48,462 nucleotides of DNA from Lysobacteraceae bacterium NML07-0707 (lineage in GTDB: Bacteria; Pseudomonadota; Gammaproteobacteria; Xanthomonadales; Xanthomonadaceae), in NCBI GenBank assembly GCA_002798295.1, contig NWQT01000029.1:1-48462 (forward strand), given 5' to 3'. Numbering within the stretch: the first letter of the stretch is position 1; the number at the start of each line of letters is the position of its first letter. This document shows positions 17,617 to 27,753 of the stretch, piece after piece. A model generated the notes under the pieces. The model did no database searches. It had not been told where the DNA came from and was given only the letters and a program-made list of their open reading frames with translations. The translations under genes were made by a program, and so were the position numbers.

Positions 17617-17645
17617 ATGATATGGACTTCACCGGCAACTGTCAA
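17617..17645 (-). promoter_or_regulatory. Sigma-70 promoter of yceD-rpmF(-fabH)
   Basis: On the minus strand TTGACA (17645-17640, perfect -35) is followed by a 17-base spacer and TATCAT (17622-17617, five of six -10 bases). Only ten bases separate the -10 from the ATG at 17606, so the transcript would have a leader of only a few bases. The presence of a promoter between the glycosyltransferase gene and rpmF fits the known E. coli arrangement. Confidence 0.75.
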
Positions 17646-17659
17646 ACCCATGTCCGGCA

Positions 17660-19501
17660 TTACTCAACAATCTCCAGCCGCTGCTCTGCCCAGTCCTCAA
17701 TCACGCCATCACGGCCATGAAGACGCAAGCCCAGCCAGTGCTGGCCTCCGGACAGGTGCTCGGCATCGACTTCGGCGCGAAAGCCCAGCGCCATCTGGTT
17801 CGGCTCGTTGCGCAGTCCCCAAAAATTATCCAGTCCGCGGGCAGGAAGGCCGTATTCGGCACGTGCCACGGGCTCGCCATCAATCAGCACTTCCACTGCA
17901 TCAATGCCAATGCCTTCGCGGAAAGCCCAGCCCTCCACGACAAAACGCCGCCCCAGCTTTGCAAGAGGACGCGGGTTATCCACATAGGCCAGTGCCGGGG
18001 TGGTACAGACCATGGTCTCTTTGACCGGCAGGGCGGCAAGAATGAAACGGCGCTCGCCATGGTCGACATTCACAACGCGCCTGGGGACCACCGCCCCCAC
18101 TTGCCGGCACAGATTGCGGTATTGCGCCAACAGGTCACGGAAACGCACCTCGCTGCTGTCCACCACCAGCAAGGCCGGGCGCTGGCTGCCGGGTATGGGC
18201 GTGGCGTGAGTCAACCCCCATAGCTGCAATTGCGCGGCGCGTCCATGTTTGGCATTGAGCGGGTGCTCAAGTACACGGATATCGGCGCGATTCATGGCAA
18301 AACCAAGTTCAGCCCCGAGCTTGAAATTGTCCACGACCAGCTCGGTGTTCTCCGGCATGGCGGAGAGTTCTTCACGCACCGTAGCGGCCAGCTCGTCCCA
18401 GCCGGAAAAATTGCTCGGGTAGTGCTTTTGCCCGGCCATTTCCCGGCGCATGGTGGGCGATGCCAGCAGCAGATGCCAGCCCAGCATCGCGATCATGCCC
18501 GCCGCCAGCATGCCCCAGGTCAGTTGCCGCCAGCTGCGCGACCAGCGCCCAATCACCAGCGGCGCGGCGGCAAGCAGCGCCAGATAGCCGGGCAAGGTCC
18601 AATGAAAGCTGACGCGTTCGTTGTCGGCAAAAAAGCCCAGCACGAACAACCCGATCGTGGAAATCCCGCCCAGCAGGCCGAAATAGCGCCACTGCGCCTT
18701 GTCACCGGCACGGATGGCCTGCGCAAAGGCCTGCATCAAAGCCACAAACAGCAGCGGCGTGACCAGCAGCATCTGGATCAGCACAAAGGCAATGCCGCCG
18801 GCATCAAATCGCCAGGGATGACGCTCCAGCAGGTGAAACTTCAAGCCCGCATCGGCATTGGCAAGATTCCAGACAATCAGGGGCAGCCAGCCGGCTGCGC
18901 CTATCACCAAGGCCACGATCACCTGCTTGTTGCACAACAGCTTGCGCCCTTCGCGCATCAGCAGCAATGCCACAAAGCCGGTCACGATGACACCGGCAAA
19001 GCGGTAATGGCTGAGCGCCCCCAACACCAGTCCCAGCGCCAGCATCGCTGCGCCTGCCGCATCGACCCGCTGCAGCAGGCGCGCACCGGCGGCAAGACAC
19101 AGGGCGGCGGCGGCGGCCATCGGCACATCCGGCAATGCCAGCAGCCCAAGGGTGGCCGTAAGCGGCATCAGGCAGGTCAAAAGCCCCGCCTGCCAACCGG
19201 CCACAGCGCCAAACCAGCGCGTGGCGATACGCGCCACCAGCCACGGCAGCGCTGCACCCAGCAGCAAAAATGGCAGGCGCACCGCCCAAAGCTGGTGTCC
19301 ACCGATACTTTCACCCAAATGAATCAGCCAGGCGGTCATGCCCGGCAAGTCGGAATACGCCCAGGCCAGATGCCGGCTTTCCTGCCAGTAAAAAGCCTCG
19401 TCCACAAACAGCGGCAGGCGCGTGGCGATCCACAGCTTGGCCAGCGATACCAAGCTCCAGGCCATCAGAAAATTACGGCGCCAAGTCCGCGCCTCATCCA
19501 T
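17660..19501 (-). CDS. Glycosyltransferase of the ArnT/PMT type (GT39/GT83-like), inner membrane
   Basis: A 613-residue polytopic membrane protein. The first external loop has the family motif LFVDEAFYWQESRHLAWAY with the catalytic-type Asp-Glu pair, and PGMTAWLIHLG follows, as in dolichyl/undecaprenyl-phosphate-sugar-dependent glycosyltransferases such as ArnT. About a dozen helices occupy residues 10-370, followed by a soluble C-terminal part of about 240 residues that is likely periplasmic. The acceptor (lipid A, protein or polysaccharide) cannot be read. Its stop overlaps the alternative upstream start of yceD. A GTG two codons upstream (19507) is an alternative start. It is divergent from the MoxR gene with 62 bases between them. 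Confidence 0.82.
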   Translation of the reverse strand: MDEARTWRRNFLMAWSLVSLAKLWIATRLPLFVDEAFYWQESRHLAWAYSDLPGMTAWLIHLGESIGGHQLWAVRLPFLLLGAALPWLVARIATRWFGAVAGWQAGLLTCLMPLTATLGLLALPDVPMAAAAALCLAAGARLLQRVDAAGAAMLALGLVLGALSHYRFAGVIVTGFVALLLMREGRKLLCNKQVIVALVIGAAGWLPLIVWNLANADAGLKFHLLERHPWRFDAGGIAFVLIQMLLVTPLLFVALMQAFAQAIRAGDKAQWRYFGLLGGISTIGLFVLGFFADNERVSFHWTLPGYLALLAAAPLVIGRWSRSWRQLTWGMLAAGMIAMLGWHLLLASPTMRREMAGQKHYPSNFSGWDELAATVREELSAMPENTELVVDNFKLGAELGFAMNRADIRVLEHPLNAKHGRAAQLQLWGLTHATPIPGSQRPALLVVDSSEVRFRDLLAQYRNLCRQVGAVVPRRVVNVDHGERRFILAALPVKETMVCTTPALAYVDNPRPLAKLGRRFVVEGWAFREGIGIDAVEVLIDGEPVARAEYGLPARGLDNFWGLRNEPNQMALGFRAEVDAEHLSGGQHWLGLRLHGRDGVIEDWAEQRLEIVE

Positions 19502-19563
19502 CGACACCGTTAAACTCTCGGGCTGTAATCAAAAGACCGCCAAGGTTACCCGAGTTGAATACC

Positions 19564-20487
19564 ATGCTGAATGAACAATTGCATACGCGGCTGCGTGCAG
19601 CAGTAAGCCAGGTCAACAGCCTGGTACTGGGCAAGCCGCTGGAAGTGCGACTGACCTTTGTGGCGCTCCTGGCAGCGGGGCATGTGTTGATTGAGGACTT
19701 GCCCGGACTTGGCAAAACCACACTGGCACATGCGCTGGCGGCGACACTGGGACTGAAGTTCCAGCGCGTGCAGTTCACCTCCGACCTGTTGCCTGCCGAT
19801 GTGGTCGGGGTATCGGTGTATGACGCACCGGCACGGCAGTTCGAGTTTCACCCAGGGCCGGTATTCACCCACATCCTGCTGGGTGATGAAATCAACCGCG
19901 CACCGCCGCGCACGCAAAGCGCCCTGCTGGAGGCCATGGCCGAGCAGCAAGTCACCATCGATGGCGTGACTCGCAAGCTGCCGCTGCCGTTTTTCGTCAT
20001 CGCCACGCAAAACCCGGTGGATCTGTCCGGCACCTATCCGCTGCCCGACTCGCAGCTTGACCGCTTCTTGCTGCGGCTCTCGATGGGCTATCCCGACAGC
20101 CAGACCGAGCGCGCCCTGCTGATGGGCGAAGATCGCCGCGCCCTGATTGCCGAAGCCAGCCCCCTGCTCGCCGAAGCCGATGTGCTGGCCTTGCAACAGG
20201 CCGTACTGCAGGTGCATGCCAGTGAGTCGCTGGTGACTTATGTGCAGGCACTGCTCGCCCGCAGCCGCCAGCATCCGGGGGTGCGAATTGGCCTCTCGCC
20301 GCGCGCCGGTCTTGCCTTGCTGCGCGCCGCCCGCGCGCATGCCCTGCTGCTGGGGCGCGGTCATGTGCTGCCCGAAGATGTGCAGGCGCTGTTCGTGCCG
20401 CTGGCAGCACACCGCTTGGTTGGCGATGGCAATAGCAATGCCATGGCGCTTGCCAAATCCATCCTGCTTGCCGTGCCACTGGATTGA
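19564..20487 (+). CDS. MoxR-family AAA+ ATPase
   Basis: A 307-residue AAA_3 ATPase of the MoxR family. It has Walker A DLPGLGKTTLA (about 43-53), Walker B ILLGDEINRAPPRTQSALLE, sensor-1 ATQNP and the family segment GTYPLPDSQLDRFLL. MoxR ATPases act as chaperone-like factors for proteins encoded beside them. The start is the ATG at 19564, where the family N terminus begins; an open frame reaches further upstream into the divergent glycosyltransferase gene without family similarity. The DUF58 and TgpA-type genes follow with one-base and overlapping spacing, the standard MoxR-DUF58-transglutaminase operon. Confidence 0.94.
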   Translation: MLNEQLHTRLRAAVSQVNSLVLGKPLEVRLTFVALLAAGHVLIEDLPGLGKTTLAHALAATLGLKFQRVQFTSDLLPADVVGVSVYDAPARQFEFHPGPVFTHILLGDEINRAPPRTQSALLEAMAEQQVTIDGVTRKLPLPFFVIATQNPVDLSGTYPLPDSQLDRFLLRLSMGYPDSQTERALLMGEDRRALIAEASPLLAEADVLALQQAVLQVHASESLVTYVQALLARSRQHPGVRIGLSPRAGLALLRAARAHALLLGRGHVLPEDVQALFVPLAAHRLVGDGNSNAMALAKSILLAVPLD

Positions 20488-20488
20488 G

Positions 20489-21445
20489 ATGCCGATGCCG
20501 CCGTGGTGGATGCGCCTGATTGCGCGCTTTGCTCGTCCGCGCACCAGCGAGGCGCTGCCCGTCCTGCTCGATCGCAGGCGGGTCTATGTGCTGCCCACCC
20601 GCTTCGGGCTGTTCTATCTGTTGCTGCTCATCACCATGTTCGTTGGCGCCCTGAACTACAACAACAATCCGGCCTTGCTGCTCTCCCTGCTGCTGGCCGG
20701 CGCCGGGCTTGCCAGCCTGCTGGCGGCGCATCTGCAATTATCCGGCCTGCGCGCAGAGCTGATTGCCGCAGAGCCTGTTTCCGCCGGGCTGCCAATGCCG
20801 CTCAAAATCAGCTTTTCCAGCCGTGATGAGCGCGCCCGCCCCGGCCTGCAATTGCGCATTGGCGTGCAGCGCGTGGCTTTTTCGGTTGCGGCGCATCAGG
20901 GCGGCATTGCCGCTATTGAACTGCCGACTGAAAAACGTGGCTGGATGGACGTATCACGCATTGAAGTATTCACCACCCGCCCCCTGGGGCTGGCGCGCGC
21001 CTGGGCCTGGCTACAGCCGGATGAAGGGCTGCTGGTTTATCCGGCACTGGAAGCCGATGGCCCGCCGCTGCCGCTATCGGCCGAGAGTGGCCAGCTGCGC
21101 AGGCCGCATTTTGCCGGTGATGAGCTGCATCTTTTGCGCAATTACCAGCCCGGCGATGCACTGCACAGCATCGCCTGGAAGGCCAGCGCCCGGCGTGACC
21201 AGCTGATGTCGCGCACCTGGGAGGCTTTGCATGGCGATGACCTGGAGCTGGACTGGCATGCCTTGGGGCTGCCCCATGAGGCGCGCATCCGCCGTCTGGC
21301 GCACTGGGTGGACTTGGCCGAACGCGAAGGCCGGCACTGGGTTTTGAAGCTGCCGCGGCAAACCCTGGGGCCTGACGGCGGCAGCGCACACCGTCATGCC
21401 TGCCTGCGCGCACTGGCCTTGCTGCCGGAGTATGGCGATGTTTGA
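20489..21445 (+). CDS. DUF58 domain-containing membrane-anchored protein
   Basis: A 318-residue protein with two N-terminal helices (about 39-80; LFYLLLLITMFVGALNYNNN, then PALLLSLLLAGAGLASLLAA) and a cytosolic or periplasmic DUF58 part whose conserved segment is ELHLLRNYQPGDALHSIAWK followed by ASARRDQLMSRTWEA. DUF58 proteins pair with MoxR ATPases; their exact biochemical role is not established. The start at 20489 follows one base after the MoxR stop, and its end overlaps the transglutaminase gene, so the three are translated together. Confidence 0.9.
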   Translation: MPMPPWWMRLIARFARPRTSEALPVLLDRRRVYVLPTRFGLFYLLLLITMFVGALNYNNNPALLLSLLLAGAGLASLLAAHLQLSGLRAELIAAEPVSAGLPMPLKISFSSRDERARPGLQLRIGVQRVAFSVAAHQGGIAAIELPTEKRGWMDVSRIEVFTTRPLGLARAWAWLQPDEGLLVYPALEADGPPLPLSAESGQLRRPHFAGDELHLLRNYQPGDALHSIAWKASARRDQLMSRTWEALHGDDLELDWHALGLPHEARIRRLAHWVDLAEREGRHWVLKLPRQTLGPDGGSAHRHACLRALALLPEYGDV

Positions 21446-23363
21446 TGCACATACCCGGCGCTTCCTGCTGCTCACCCTGGCGCTGGCACTGGCGCCGCTG
21501 CTGCCGCAGCTGCCGCTGCCACTTGCCATCAGCACACCGCTCATCGCCCTGCTGATGGCCTGGGTCGGTCGCCGTGGCGCCTTGCCCGCGTGGCTGAAGC
21601 TGCCGCTGACCTTGATGGCGATCCTGATGGTGTTTGCCCTGTTCGGCTTCCGGCTGGGACGCGATACCGGCTGCGGCCTGCTGGCGATGATGCTGGCCTT
21701 GAAGCCCCTGGAAACCCACAACCTGCGCGACGCCCGCAGCCTGGTGGGCTTTGCCCTGTTTGCACCGTTTTCCACCTTCCTGCTCGATCAGGGGCCAACC
21801 ACCTTGCTGCTGGGGTTGGCTGCCAGCCTCGCGGCACTGACCTGCCTGCAACGGCTGGCCGATGTCGAGGCCGACATCCCGCCGCTTCCGCTGCTAAACG
21901 GCGTGCGCGGGGTCGGCAAGCTGGTTCTGCTTGGCCTGCCGCTGGCACTGGCGGTTTTCTGGCTGTTCCCGCGGATTTCCTCGCCGCTTTGGGGCATTCC
22001 CGACCGCGCCACAAGCAAAATCGGCCTTTCCGACAGCATGTCGCCGGGCGACTGGCTGGATCTGATGGTCGATGACAGCCCGGCCATGCGCGTGCGCTTT
22101 GCAGGCGAGGCGCCGCCCAGCTCGCAAATGTACTGGCGCGGCCCGGTGCTATGGGATTTTGATGGCCGTGTCTGGAAGAACTCGCGCCCGCCCCTGCCAA
22201 GCACGCAGCTGCATGCAAGCGCGCGAGCCAAAGGCTGGACATACCAGCTGGAAATCGAGCCCAGCGAGCAACCCTACATCACCGCACTCGACCTGCCGCT
22301 TGCCGCGCCCAGCGGCAGCCTGATGAGCCCGGACGGCAATCTGCTCTCGCCCCACAAACTGCAATCGCTGACCCGCTGGCAGCTGCAATCGGCACCCCCT
22401 GCGGTGTTTCAGCCACAGCTTTCCGATACCGAGCGCCAGCGCGCCCTGGCCTTCCCGCGTCATCTCAATCCGCGCGCGCAGCAACTGGCGCGGCAATGGC
22501 AAATGCAAAGCGCAGGTCATGATGCCGGCATTGTTGAACTGGCCTTGGCGATGGTGAACAAGGAACTGGCCTATTCACTGGAGCCGCCAGCCCTGAGCCT
22601 CAATACCGTGGACGAGTTCCTGTTCCAGACCCAAGTCGGTTATTGCGAACATTTCAGCTCCTCCTTCGTGCTGCTGATGCGCGCTGCGGGCGTGCCTGCG
22701 CGCGTGGTCACCGGCTATGCCGGCGGCTATCACAACCCGGTGGGCAATTACTGGGTGGTGCGCAATTCCGACGCCCATGCCTGGGCAGAAGTGTGGCTGC
22801 AAGGACGGGGCTGGGTGCGCATCGACCCCACCGCCGCAGTTGCGCCTGAGCGCATCTACGACACCGTGGCCGACCGCATGCCCGGCAGCTTTGCCGGTGG
22901 CCTTATCAATTTCAACCAGGCCTGGAATCTCGCCGATCTGGTGCGCAGCAGCTGGAACGATTTCGTGCTGGGCTTCAATGCCGAGCGCCAATCCCGCATG
23001 CTGAGCCGCCTTGGCATCGACCGGATCAGCCCGGAGCGGCTGATCCTGATACTGGCCATCGCCATCGCACTGTCGCTGGCCGCCATGCTCTGGTGGCTAT
23101 CGCGTGGCGAGCGCGAGCCCGACCCGCTACTGCGCGCCTGGCACCAACTCTCCGCCCGTTACCAGCGTTTCGGACTTGCGCGCGAGCCTCACGAAAGCGC
23201 CCTGCAATGGAGCCAGCGCATCATCGCCGCCCGCCCGCAAGATGCCGAGGCCATCGGCCATCTGGCAGAAGATTTCAACAAGGCGCGCTATGCGGATAAC
23301 ACACTGAACTCCGCTACACGCGCTGCTTTGATACAACGCCTTAAACGCCATCGTCCACGTTAA
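21438..23363 (+). CDS. tgpA: TgpA-like transmembrane transglutaminase
   Basis: A 641-residue protein: six or so N-terminal helices (about 1-180), a periplasmic DUF3488-type region, a transglutaminase-like core and a C-terminal helix (about 540-560; LILILAIAIALSLAAMLWWL) with a short cytosolic DUF4129-type tail. The Cys-His-Asp triad is visible in VGYCEHFSSSFVLLMRAAGV (Cys), SDAHAWAEVW (His) and VRIDPTAA (Asp). In Pseudomonas, TgpA is an essential periplasmic transglutaminase. The start at 21438 is chosen from an appropriately spaced GGAG; ATG 21432 is an alternative. The gene overlaps the DUF58 gene by eight bases. Confidence 0.9.
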   Translation: MFDAHTRRFLLLTLALALAPLLPQLPLPLAISTPLIALLMAWVGRRGALPAWLKLPLTLMAILMVFALFGFRLGRDTGCGLLAMMLALKPLETHNLRDARSLVGFALFAPFSTFLLDQGPTTLLLGLAASLAALTCLQRLADVEADIPPLPLLNGVRGVGKLVLLGLPLALAVFWLFPRISSPLWGIPDRATSKIGLSDSMSPGDWLDLMVDDSPAMRVRFAGEAPPSSQMYWRGPVLWDFDGRVWKNSRPPLPSTQLHASARAKGWTYQLEIEPSEQPYITALDLPLAAPSGSLMSPDGNLLSPHKLQSLTRWQLQSAPPAVFQPQLSDTERQRALAFPRHLNPRAQQLARQWQMQSAGHDAGIVELALAMVNKELAYSLEPPALSLNTVDEFLFQTQVGYCEHFSSSFVLLMRAAGVPARVVTGYAGGYHNPVGNYWVVRNSDAHAWAEVWLQGRGWVRIDPTAAVAPERIYDTVADRMPGSFAGGLINFNQAWNLADLVRSSWNDFVLGFNAERQSRMLSRLGIDRISPERLILILAIAIALSLAAMLWWLSRGEREPDPLLRAWHQLSARYQRFGLAREPHESALQWSQRIIAARPQDAEAIGHLAEDFNKARYADNTLNSATRAALIQRLKRHRPR

Positions 23364-23398
23364 ACTTGCCGTCTGCGCTATTTGCCAAGAACTGCCTC

Positions 23399-23881
23399 AT
23401 GAAAAAACATATTTCCATCCTGGCGCTAACCAGCCTGCTTGCTGCCTGCGCCACCACCCAGTCGCAATACCCGCGCGATCTGCGCGGCCAGTTCGATACC
23501 TTAAGCGCACGCGATGCAGCGCTGGCCGACTACACGCACCGCCAGGTTCGCTGGGGCGGACGCATCATCCAGATTGAACCCAAAGAAGACCGCACCTGTT
23601 TTGAAATGGTGGCTGCCCGCCTGGATGCGCAGGGTCGACCCGACTGGCGCGACGAAAGTGACAGCCGCTTCATTGCCTGTCGTAGCGGCTTTTTTGACCC
23701 CACCATCTTCCGCATCAATCGCGATGTCAGCTTTACCGGCAGCATCGCCGGCTACGAAAGCCGCCGTATCGGCCACAATGACTATCGCTTCCCCCGGCTG
23801 GAGGCCGACACCGTACACCTGTGGCCAGAGCGCCAGCCGCCGGTTCGCAAAAAACGCAGCAATTATTTCTGGTGGCTTTGA
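23399..23881 (+). CDS. Slp-family outer-membrane lipoprotein
   Basis: A 160-residue lipoprotein. The signal peptide MKKHISILALTSLLAACA carries a lipobox LAAC (Cys about residue 17). The mature part has the Slp family features VRWGGRIIQIEPKEDRTCFE and LDAQGRPDW (a beta-barrel-like OB-fold region) and GSIAGYESRRIG. Slp proteins are starvation- or stationary-phase-induced lipoproteins of unclear mechanism. It follows the transglutaminase gene by 35 bases and may belong to the same transcript. The start is at the signal peptide; an open frame of 11 codons upstream is rejected. Confidence 0.85.
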   Translation: MKKHISILALTSLLAACATTQSQYPRDLRGQFDTLSARDAALADYTHRQVRWGGRIIQIEPKEDRTCFEMVAARLDAQGRPDWRDESDSRFIACRSGFFDPTIFRINRDVSFTGSIAGYESRRIGHNDYRFPRLEADTVHLWPERQPPVRKKRSNYFWWL

Positions 23882-24169
23882 TCGCCGACATACTCCCGGC
23901 AAACTCCATCTCTGTCACTTTCCAACAGGACATGCTTCCTGCTGATGCCGGCCTGCTTGTGCCAGCCAGACCCCTGACCCTTACCTGCTCCCCTGCTGTG
24001 CGGGGGGCGGGAAAAAGTGCACCCCTTGCTTTGGATAGTGCAGCAAACAGTGAGGGTGACGGCACTTTTGTGCAAGTTAATTACAGACTCGTTTAGTCTC
24101 CAATATCTATCGACGACATAGCGCAGTAGCGCTTTTTGTCGCCACCAGCAAATTGCTGTAAACAAGCAC
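23882..24169. other. Intergenic region before the type I secretion genes
   Basis: No convincing gene is seen in these 288 bases. It contains a GC hairpin CCCC-TGCTGTGC-GGGG near 23992-24007 without a T run, a small inverted repeat AGACT/AGTCT around 24086-24100, and AT-richer sequence (24070-24120) that probably carries the promoter of the secretion operon. No clear -35/-10 pair could be assigned. Confidence 0.5.
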
Positions 24170-26335
24170 ATGAGCGTTAAAAAACCTATCTCTGCTTCTT
24201 TGCCAGAAGAGGCGCAAGACCTGCTACTGCGCGGCTTGGTATTACTGGCTCAATTTCATGGGATTGCCGCTGACGAGCCACAACTTGCCCATGATTTTGG
24301 TCGCGCAGGCGAGCCATTTGATGAGCAGACCTTGCTCCTGGCCGCCAAACAACTGGGACTGAAAGCCAAATGCCACGCACACCCGGCTTCGCGCATTGCC
24401 ACGGCCAATCTTCCAGCTTTGGTGTTGGGGGCAGAGGGGCAAACACCGTTTGTCATTGCCAAGGTATCGACAGATGGCGAGCAAGTATTGATTCATGATT
24501 TGGCCGAGCGCCGCCCCAAGAAGCTCTCCCGTAGCGAATTTGAAGCGCGTTACACAGGCCACCTGCTGCAAGTGGCATCGCGTGCATCAATATTGGGTGA
24601 GTTGGCCAAATTCGACTTCACCTGGTTTATTCCGGCCGTAGTCAAATACCGCAAGCTGCTGCTGGAAGTATTCATCGTCTCACTGTTCATCCAGTTGTTC
24701 GCGCTGGTGACGCCGTTGTTTTATCAAGTGGTGATGGACAAGGTGCTGGTACACCACGCACTGACTACCCTGCATGTCATTGCCATCGGCCTTGTCAGCA
24801 TTTCCGTATTCGATGTACTGATGAATGGCCTGCGCACTTATGTATTTGCACACACCACCAGCAAGATAGATGTCGAATTGGGTGCACGCCTGTTCCGCCA
24901 TGTACTCAACCTGCCTCTGGCCTATTTCGAGTCCAGGCGCGTGGGCGATACCATCGCCCGCGTGCGCGAGCTGGAAAACATCCGCCAGTTTTTGACCGGG
25001 CAGGCGCTGACATCGGTACTGGACTTGCTATTTACCGTGGTCTTTCTTGCGGTGATGTTCTGGTACAGCGGCTGGTTGACCCTGGTTGTGGTGCTGTCAT
25101 TGCCTGTCTATGCGCTGATTTCGGGTTTTATCACCCCCATCTTGCGCAAGCGGCTGGACGAAAAATTTGCCCGTGGCGCAGACAACCAGGCATTTCTGGT
25201 GGAAACCATCAGCGGCATCGGCACGGTCAAGGCCATGGCAGTCAGCCCGCGCATGACCCGCACCTGGGACAACCAATTGGCAGGCTATGTATCGGCCAGC
25301 TTCAGGGTCACCCAAATCGCCACACTGGGGCAGCAGGGCGTGCAACTGACGCAAAAACTGGTCAGCGTCGCCATCCTCTATTTTGGCGCCAAGCTGGTGA
25401 TTGAAAACAAGCTGACCCTGGGGCAATTAATCGCCTTCAACATGCTGGCCGGACAAGTCGCCGCCCCCATCATTCGCCTGGCGCAGCTTTGGCAAGATTT
25501 TCAGCAAGTGGGCATCTCGGTCGAGCGGCTGGGCGACGTTTTGAACACCAGAACAGAAGTCCCCGGTAGCCGCCTTGCCTTGCCGCCGATACAGGGACGC
25601 GTCACCTTTGAGCGCATCACTTTCCGTTACCGTCCCGATGCACCAGAAGTCCTGCGCAATATCAGCCTGGACATCCAGCCGGGCGAAGTCATCGGCATTG
25701 TCGGCCGCTCGGGCTCGGGCAAAAGCACACTGACCAAACTGGTGCAGCGCCTGTACACGCCAGAGCGTGGACAGGTATTGGTGGATGGTCATGACCTGGC
25801 ACTGGCCGACCCGGCCTGGCTGCGCCGTCAGTTGGGCGTGGTGCTGCAAGAAAACTTTCTGTTCAACAAATCGGTGCGCGAAAACATCGCCCTGGCAGAG
25901 CCGGGGATGCCGATTGAGCGCGTCATCCATGCCGCCAAGCTGGCCGGCGCGCATGACTTCATCATGGAATTGCCAGAAGGCTATGACACCCTGGTGGGCG
26001 AACATGGCGCCGGGCTTTCCGGCGGCCAGCGTCAGCGGGTAGCTATTGCCAGAGCATTGATTGCCGACCCACGGATTCTCATCTTTGATGAAGCCACCAG
26101 CGCCCTGGACTACGAATCAGAACATGCGGTCATGTCCAATATGCGTGCCATCTGCAAAGGCCGCACTGTATTGATTATTGCCCATCGACTTTCCACTGTT
26201 CGCCATGCCGATCGTATCGTGGTGGTGGAAAAGGGCGAGATTGTTGAATGCGGCAACCATGACAGCCTGCTTGCCCAGCCCGATGGGCATTACGCGCACC
26301 TGTACCGTTTGCAACAGGGAGGCAGTCGCCAATGA
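24170..26335 (+). CDS. Type I secretion system ATPase/permease (HlyB/RTX exporter type)
   Basis: A 721-residue inner-membrane exporter. The N-terminal domain (about 1-135) is C39-peptidase-like but has no catalytic Cys in the expected segment ([15 protein letters not shown]), so it is a non-cleaving CLD as in HlyB, consistent with secretion of RTX proteins through an uncleaved C-terminal signal. The membrane domain (about 155-440) is followed by the nucleotide-binding domain with Walker [10 protein letters not shown] (about 512-520), signature [15 protein letters not shown], Walker [13 protein letters not shown] and the H-loop IAHRLST. Its stop overlaps the HlyD gene (ATGA). The RTX protein encoded at 32231-37621 is the evident substrate. 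No TolC gene is present in the window. Confidence 0.95.
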   Translation: MSVKKPISASLPEEAQDLLLRGLVLLAQFHGIAADEPQLAHDFGRAGEPFDEQTLLLAAKQLGLKAKCHAHPASRIATANLPALVLGAEGQTPFVIAKVSTDGEQVLIHDLAERRPKKLSRSEFEARYTGHLLQVASRASILGELAKFDFTWFIPAVVKYRKLLLEVFIVSLFIQLFALVTPLFYQVVMDKVLVHHALTTLHVIAIGLVSISVFDVLMNGLRTYVFAHTTSKIDVELGARLFRHVLNLPLAYFESRRVGDTIARVRELENIRQFLTGQALTSVLDLLFTVVFLAVMFWYSGWLTLVVVLSLPVYALISGFITPILRKRLDEKFARGADNQAFLVETISGIGTVKAMAVSPRMTRTWDNQLAGYVSASFRVTQIATLGQQGVQLTQKLVSVAILYFGAKLVIENKLTLGQLIAFNMLAGQVAAPIIRLAQLWQDFQQVGISVERLGDVLNTRTEVPGSRLALPPIQGRVTFERITFRYRPDAPEVLRNISLDIQPGEVIGIVGRSGSGKSTLTKLVQRLYTPERGQVLVDGHDLALADPAWLRRQLGVVLQENFLFNKSVRENIALAEPGMPIERVIHAAKLAGAHDFIMELPEGYDTLVGEHGAGLSGGQRQRVAIARALIADPRILIFDEATSALDYESEHAVMSNMRAICKGRTVLIIAHRLSTVRHADRIVVVEKGEIVECGNHDSLLAQPDGHYAHLYRLQQGGSRQ

Positions 26336-27753
26336 AACATGTCCTGCAAGCCGTAGCCGATTTTACCCGGCGCTATGCCCGCATCTTTCGTGCAGCATGG
26401 GCGCAGCGCAAAAGCATGGAAAACCCGGCAAGAACGCAAGACGAAATCGCCTTTTTACCTGCACATTTAGAGCTGACCGAAACCCCGGTATCACCTGCTG
26501 CCCGCTGGACAATGCGGCTCATCATCGCCCTGTTCTGCACCGCTTTGTTATGGGCCTGCCTTGGCAAGATGGATATCGTGGCGACCGCGCAGGGCAAAGT
26601 GGTCGCCAGTAGCCGCACCAAAGTGATTCAGGCGGCAGAAACCGCCATAGTCAGACGCATCCTTGTACAGGACGGGCAAATGGTAAAAGCCGGACAATTA
26701 TTGATTGAACTGGACGCCACCAGTGCCCAGGCCGATGTCAGCAAGGCTGAAGATGCCGTGCTGAATGCACGGCTCGCACAACTGCGGCTGGCGGCACTGG
26801 CGGAGTCGCTCAAGACGCTTCAAAACCCACATCTGCAACAGGATGCAAGCCTGCCTACAGGCCGCTGGCAGGCTGAGCAAGAACTGGCAGAGAGCGAATA
26901 TCAGGCGTTTCAACAGCGCAAAGAAAACCTGCAAGCAAGCATTGCCCAGCGCCGGGTCGAAATCGCCACTATCCAGTCCATGCTCGCGCCCATGGCAGAA
27001 ACCGCCCGCATTGCTCGCACCCGGGAGGCGGATTACGAAAGACTGATACAAGGCCAGTTTGTGGGGCGGCATGATTATCTGCTGCGCCAGCAAGAGCGCA
27101 TTGCTGCAGAGCAAAACCTGACAAGTCAGCAAAACCGCCTGCAAGAATCACAAGCCGCCTTGCGCGTTGTACAGGAGCAATTGGATGTACTGGTGAGCGA
27201 ATACAAAGAGCAAATCCTGATGCAACTGCGGCAGGCCAATGAGCAATTGCAGCAATACGTGCCAGAGGTAAAAAGAGCCGAACAACGCGACAAACAACTT
27301 GCCCTGACTTCCCCCGTGGATGGCAGCGTGCAACAACTGGCGATACATACCGTGGGCGGTGTGGTAACACCCGCACAGGCGTTGATGGCGATTGTGCCGC
27401 AAGATGACCCGCTGGAAATTGAAGCCACCGTACTTAATAAAGATATTGGCTTCGTCAGGGCAGGACAGAGCGCCACCATCAAAATAGAAAGCTTCCCCTA
27501 TACCCGTTATGGATATCTGACGGGGGTGGTGACATCTGTTTCCGGCGATGCTGCGCAGGACGAACACTTGGGATTGGTATTCCCGGCCAGAGTCAGGCTC
27601 ATGCAAAGTGAGCTGATGATAGAAGGCAAGCCTGTCAAGATAACTCCCGGCATGAGCCTGAGCGTGGAAATCAAGACCGGAAAAAGACGATTGATTAGTT
27701 ATTTATTAAGCCCATTGCAAAAAATGAGCAGCGAAGCCGGGAGAGAACGATGA
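26332..27753 (+). CDS. Type I secretion membrane fusion protein (HlyD family)
   Basis: A 473-residue periplasmic adaptor joining the ATPase to a TolC-type channel. A cytosolic N-terminal stretch (about 1-58) is followed by one helix (about 60-80; [20 protein letters not shown]), the biotinyl-lipoyl-like half motif [20 protein letters not shown], a long coiled-coil hairpin (about 130-310) and a C-terminal barrel with [19 protein letters not shown] and the HlyD end motif [20 protein letters not shown]. It overlaps the ATPase gene upstream and the first small membrane protein gene downstream (ATGA at 27750), so the secretion genes and the first cassette are translationally coupled. Confidence 0.95.
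   Translation: MKHVLQAVADFTRRYARIFRAAWAQRKSMENPARTQDEIAFLPAHLELTETPVSPAARWTMRLIIALFCTALLWACLGKMDIVATAQGKVVASSRTKVIQAAETAIVRRILVQDGQMVKAGQLLIELDATSAQADVSKAEDAVLNARLAQLRLAALAESLKTLQNPHLQQDASLPTGRWQAEQELAESEYQAFQQRKENLQASIAQRRVEIATIQSMLAPMAETARIARTREADYERLIQGQFVGRHDYLLRQQERIAAEQNLTSQQNRLQESQAALRVVQEQLDVLVSEYKEQILMQLRQANEQLQQYVPEVKRAEQRDKQLALTSPVDGSVQQLAIHTVGGVVTPAQALMAIVPQDDPLEIEATVLNKDIGFVRAGQSATIKIESFPYTRYGYLTGVVTSVSGDAAQDEHLGLVFPARVRLMQSELMIEGKPVKITPGMSLSVEIKTGKRRLISYLLSPLQKMSSEAGRER

Noticed and set aside
18230-19513. Long plus-strand open frame (427 codons) opposite the glycosyltransferase
   Set aside because: Antisense shadow with composition rich in Gln, His, Arg and Gly and no domain; the minus-strand membrane protein is clearly the gene.
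24170-24574. Active C39 leader peptidase domain in the type I exporter
   Set aside because: No Cys is present in the expected catalytic segment, so it is a non-cleaving C39-like domain.
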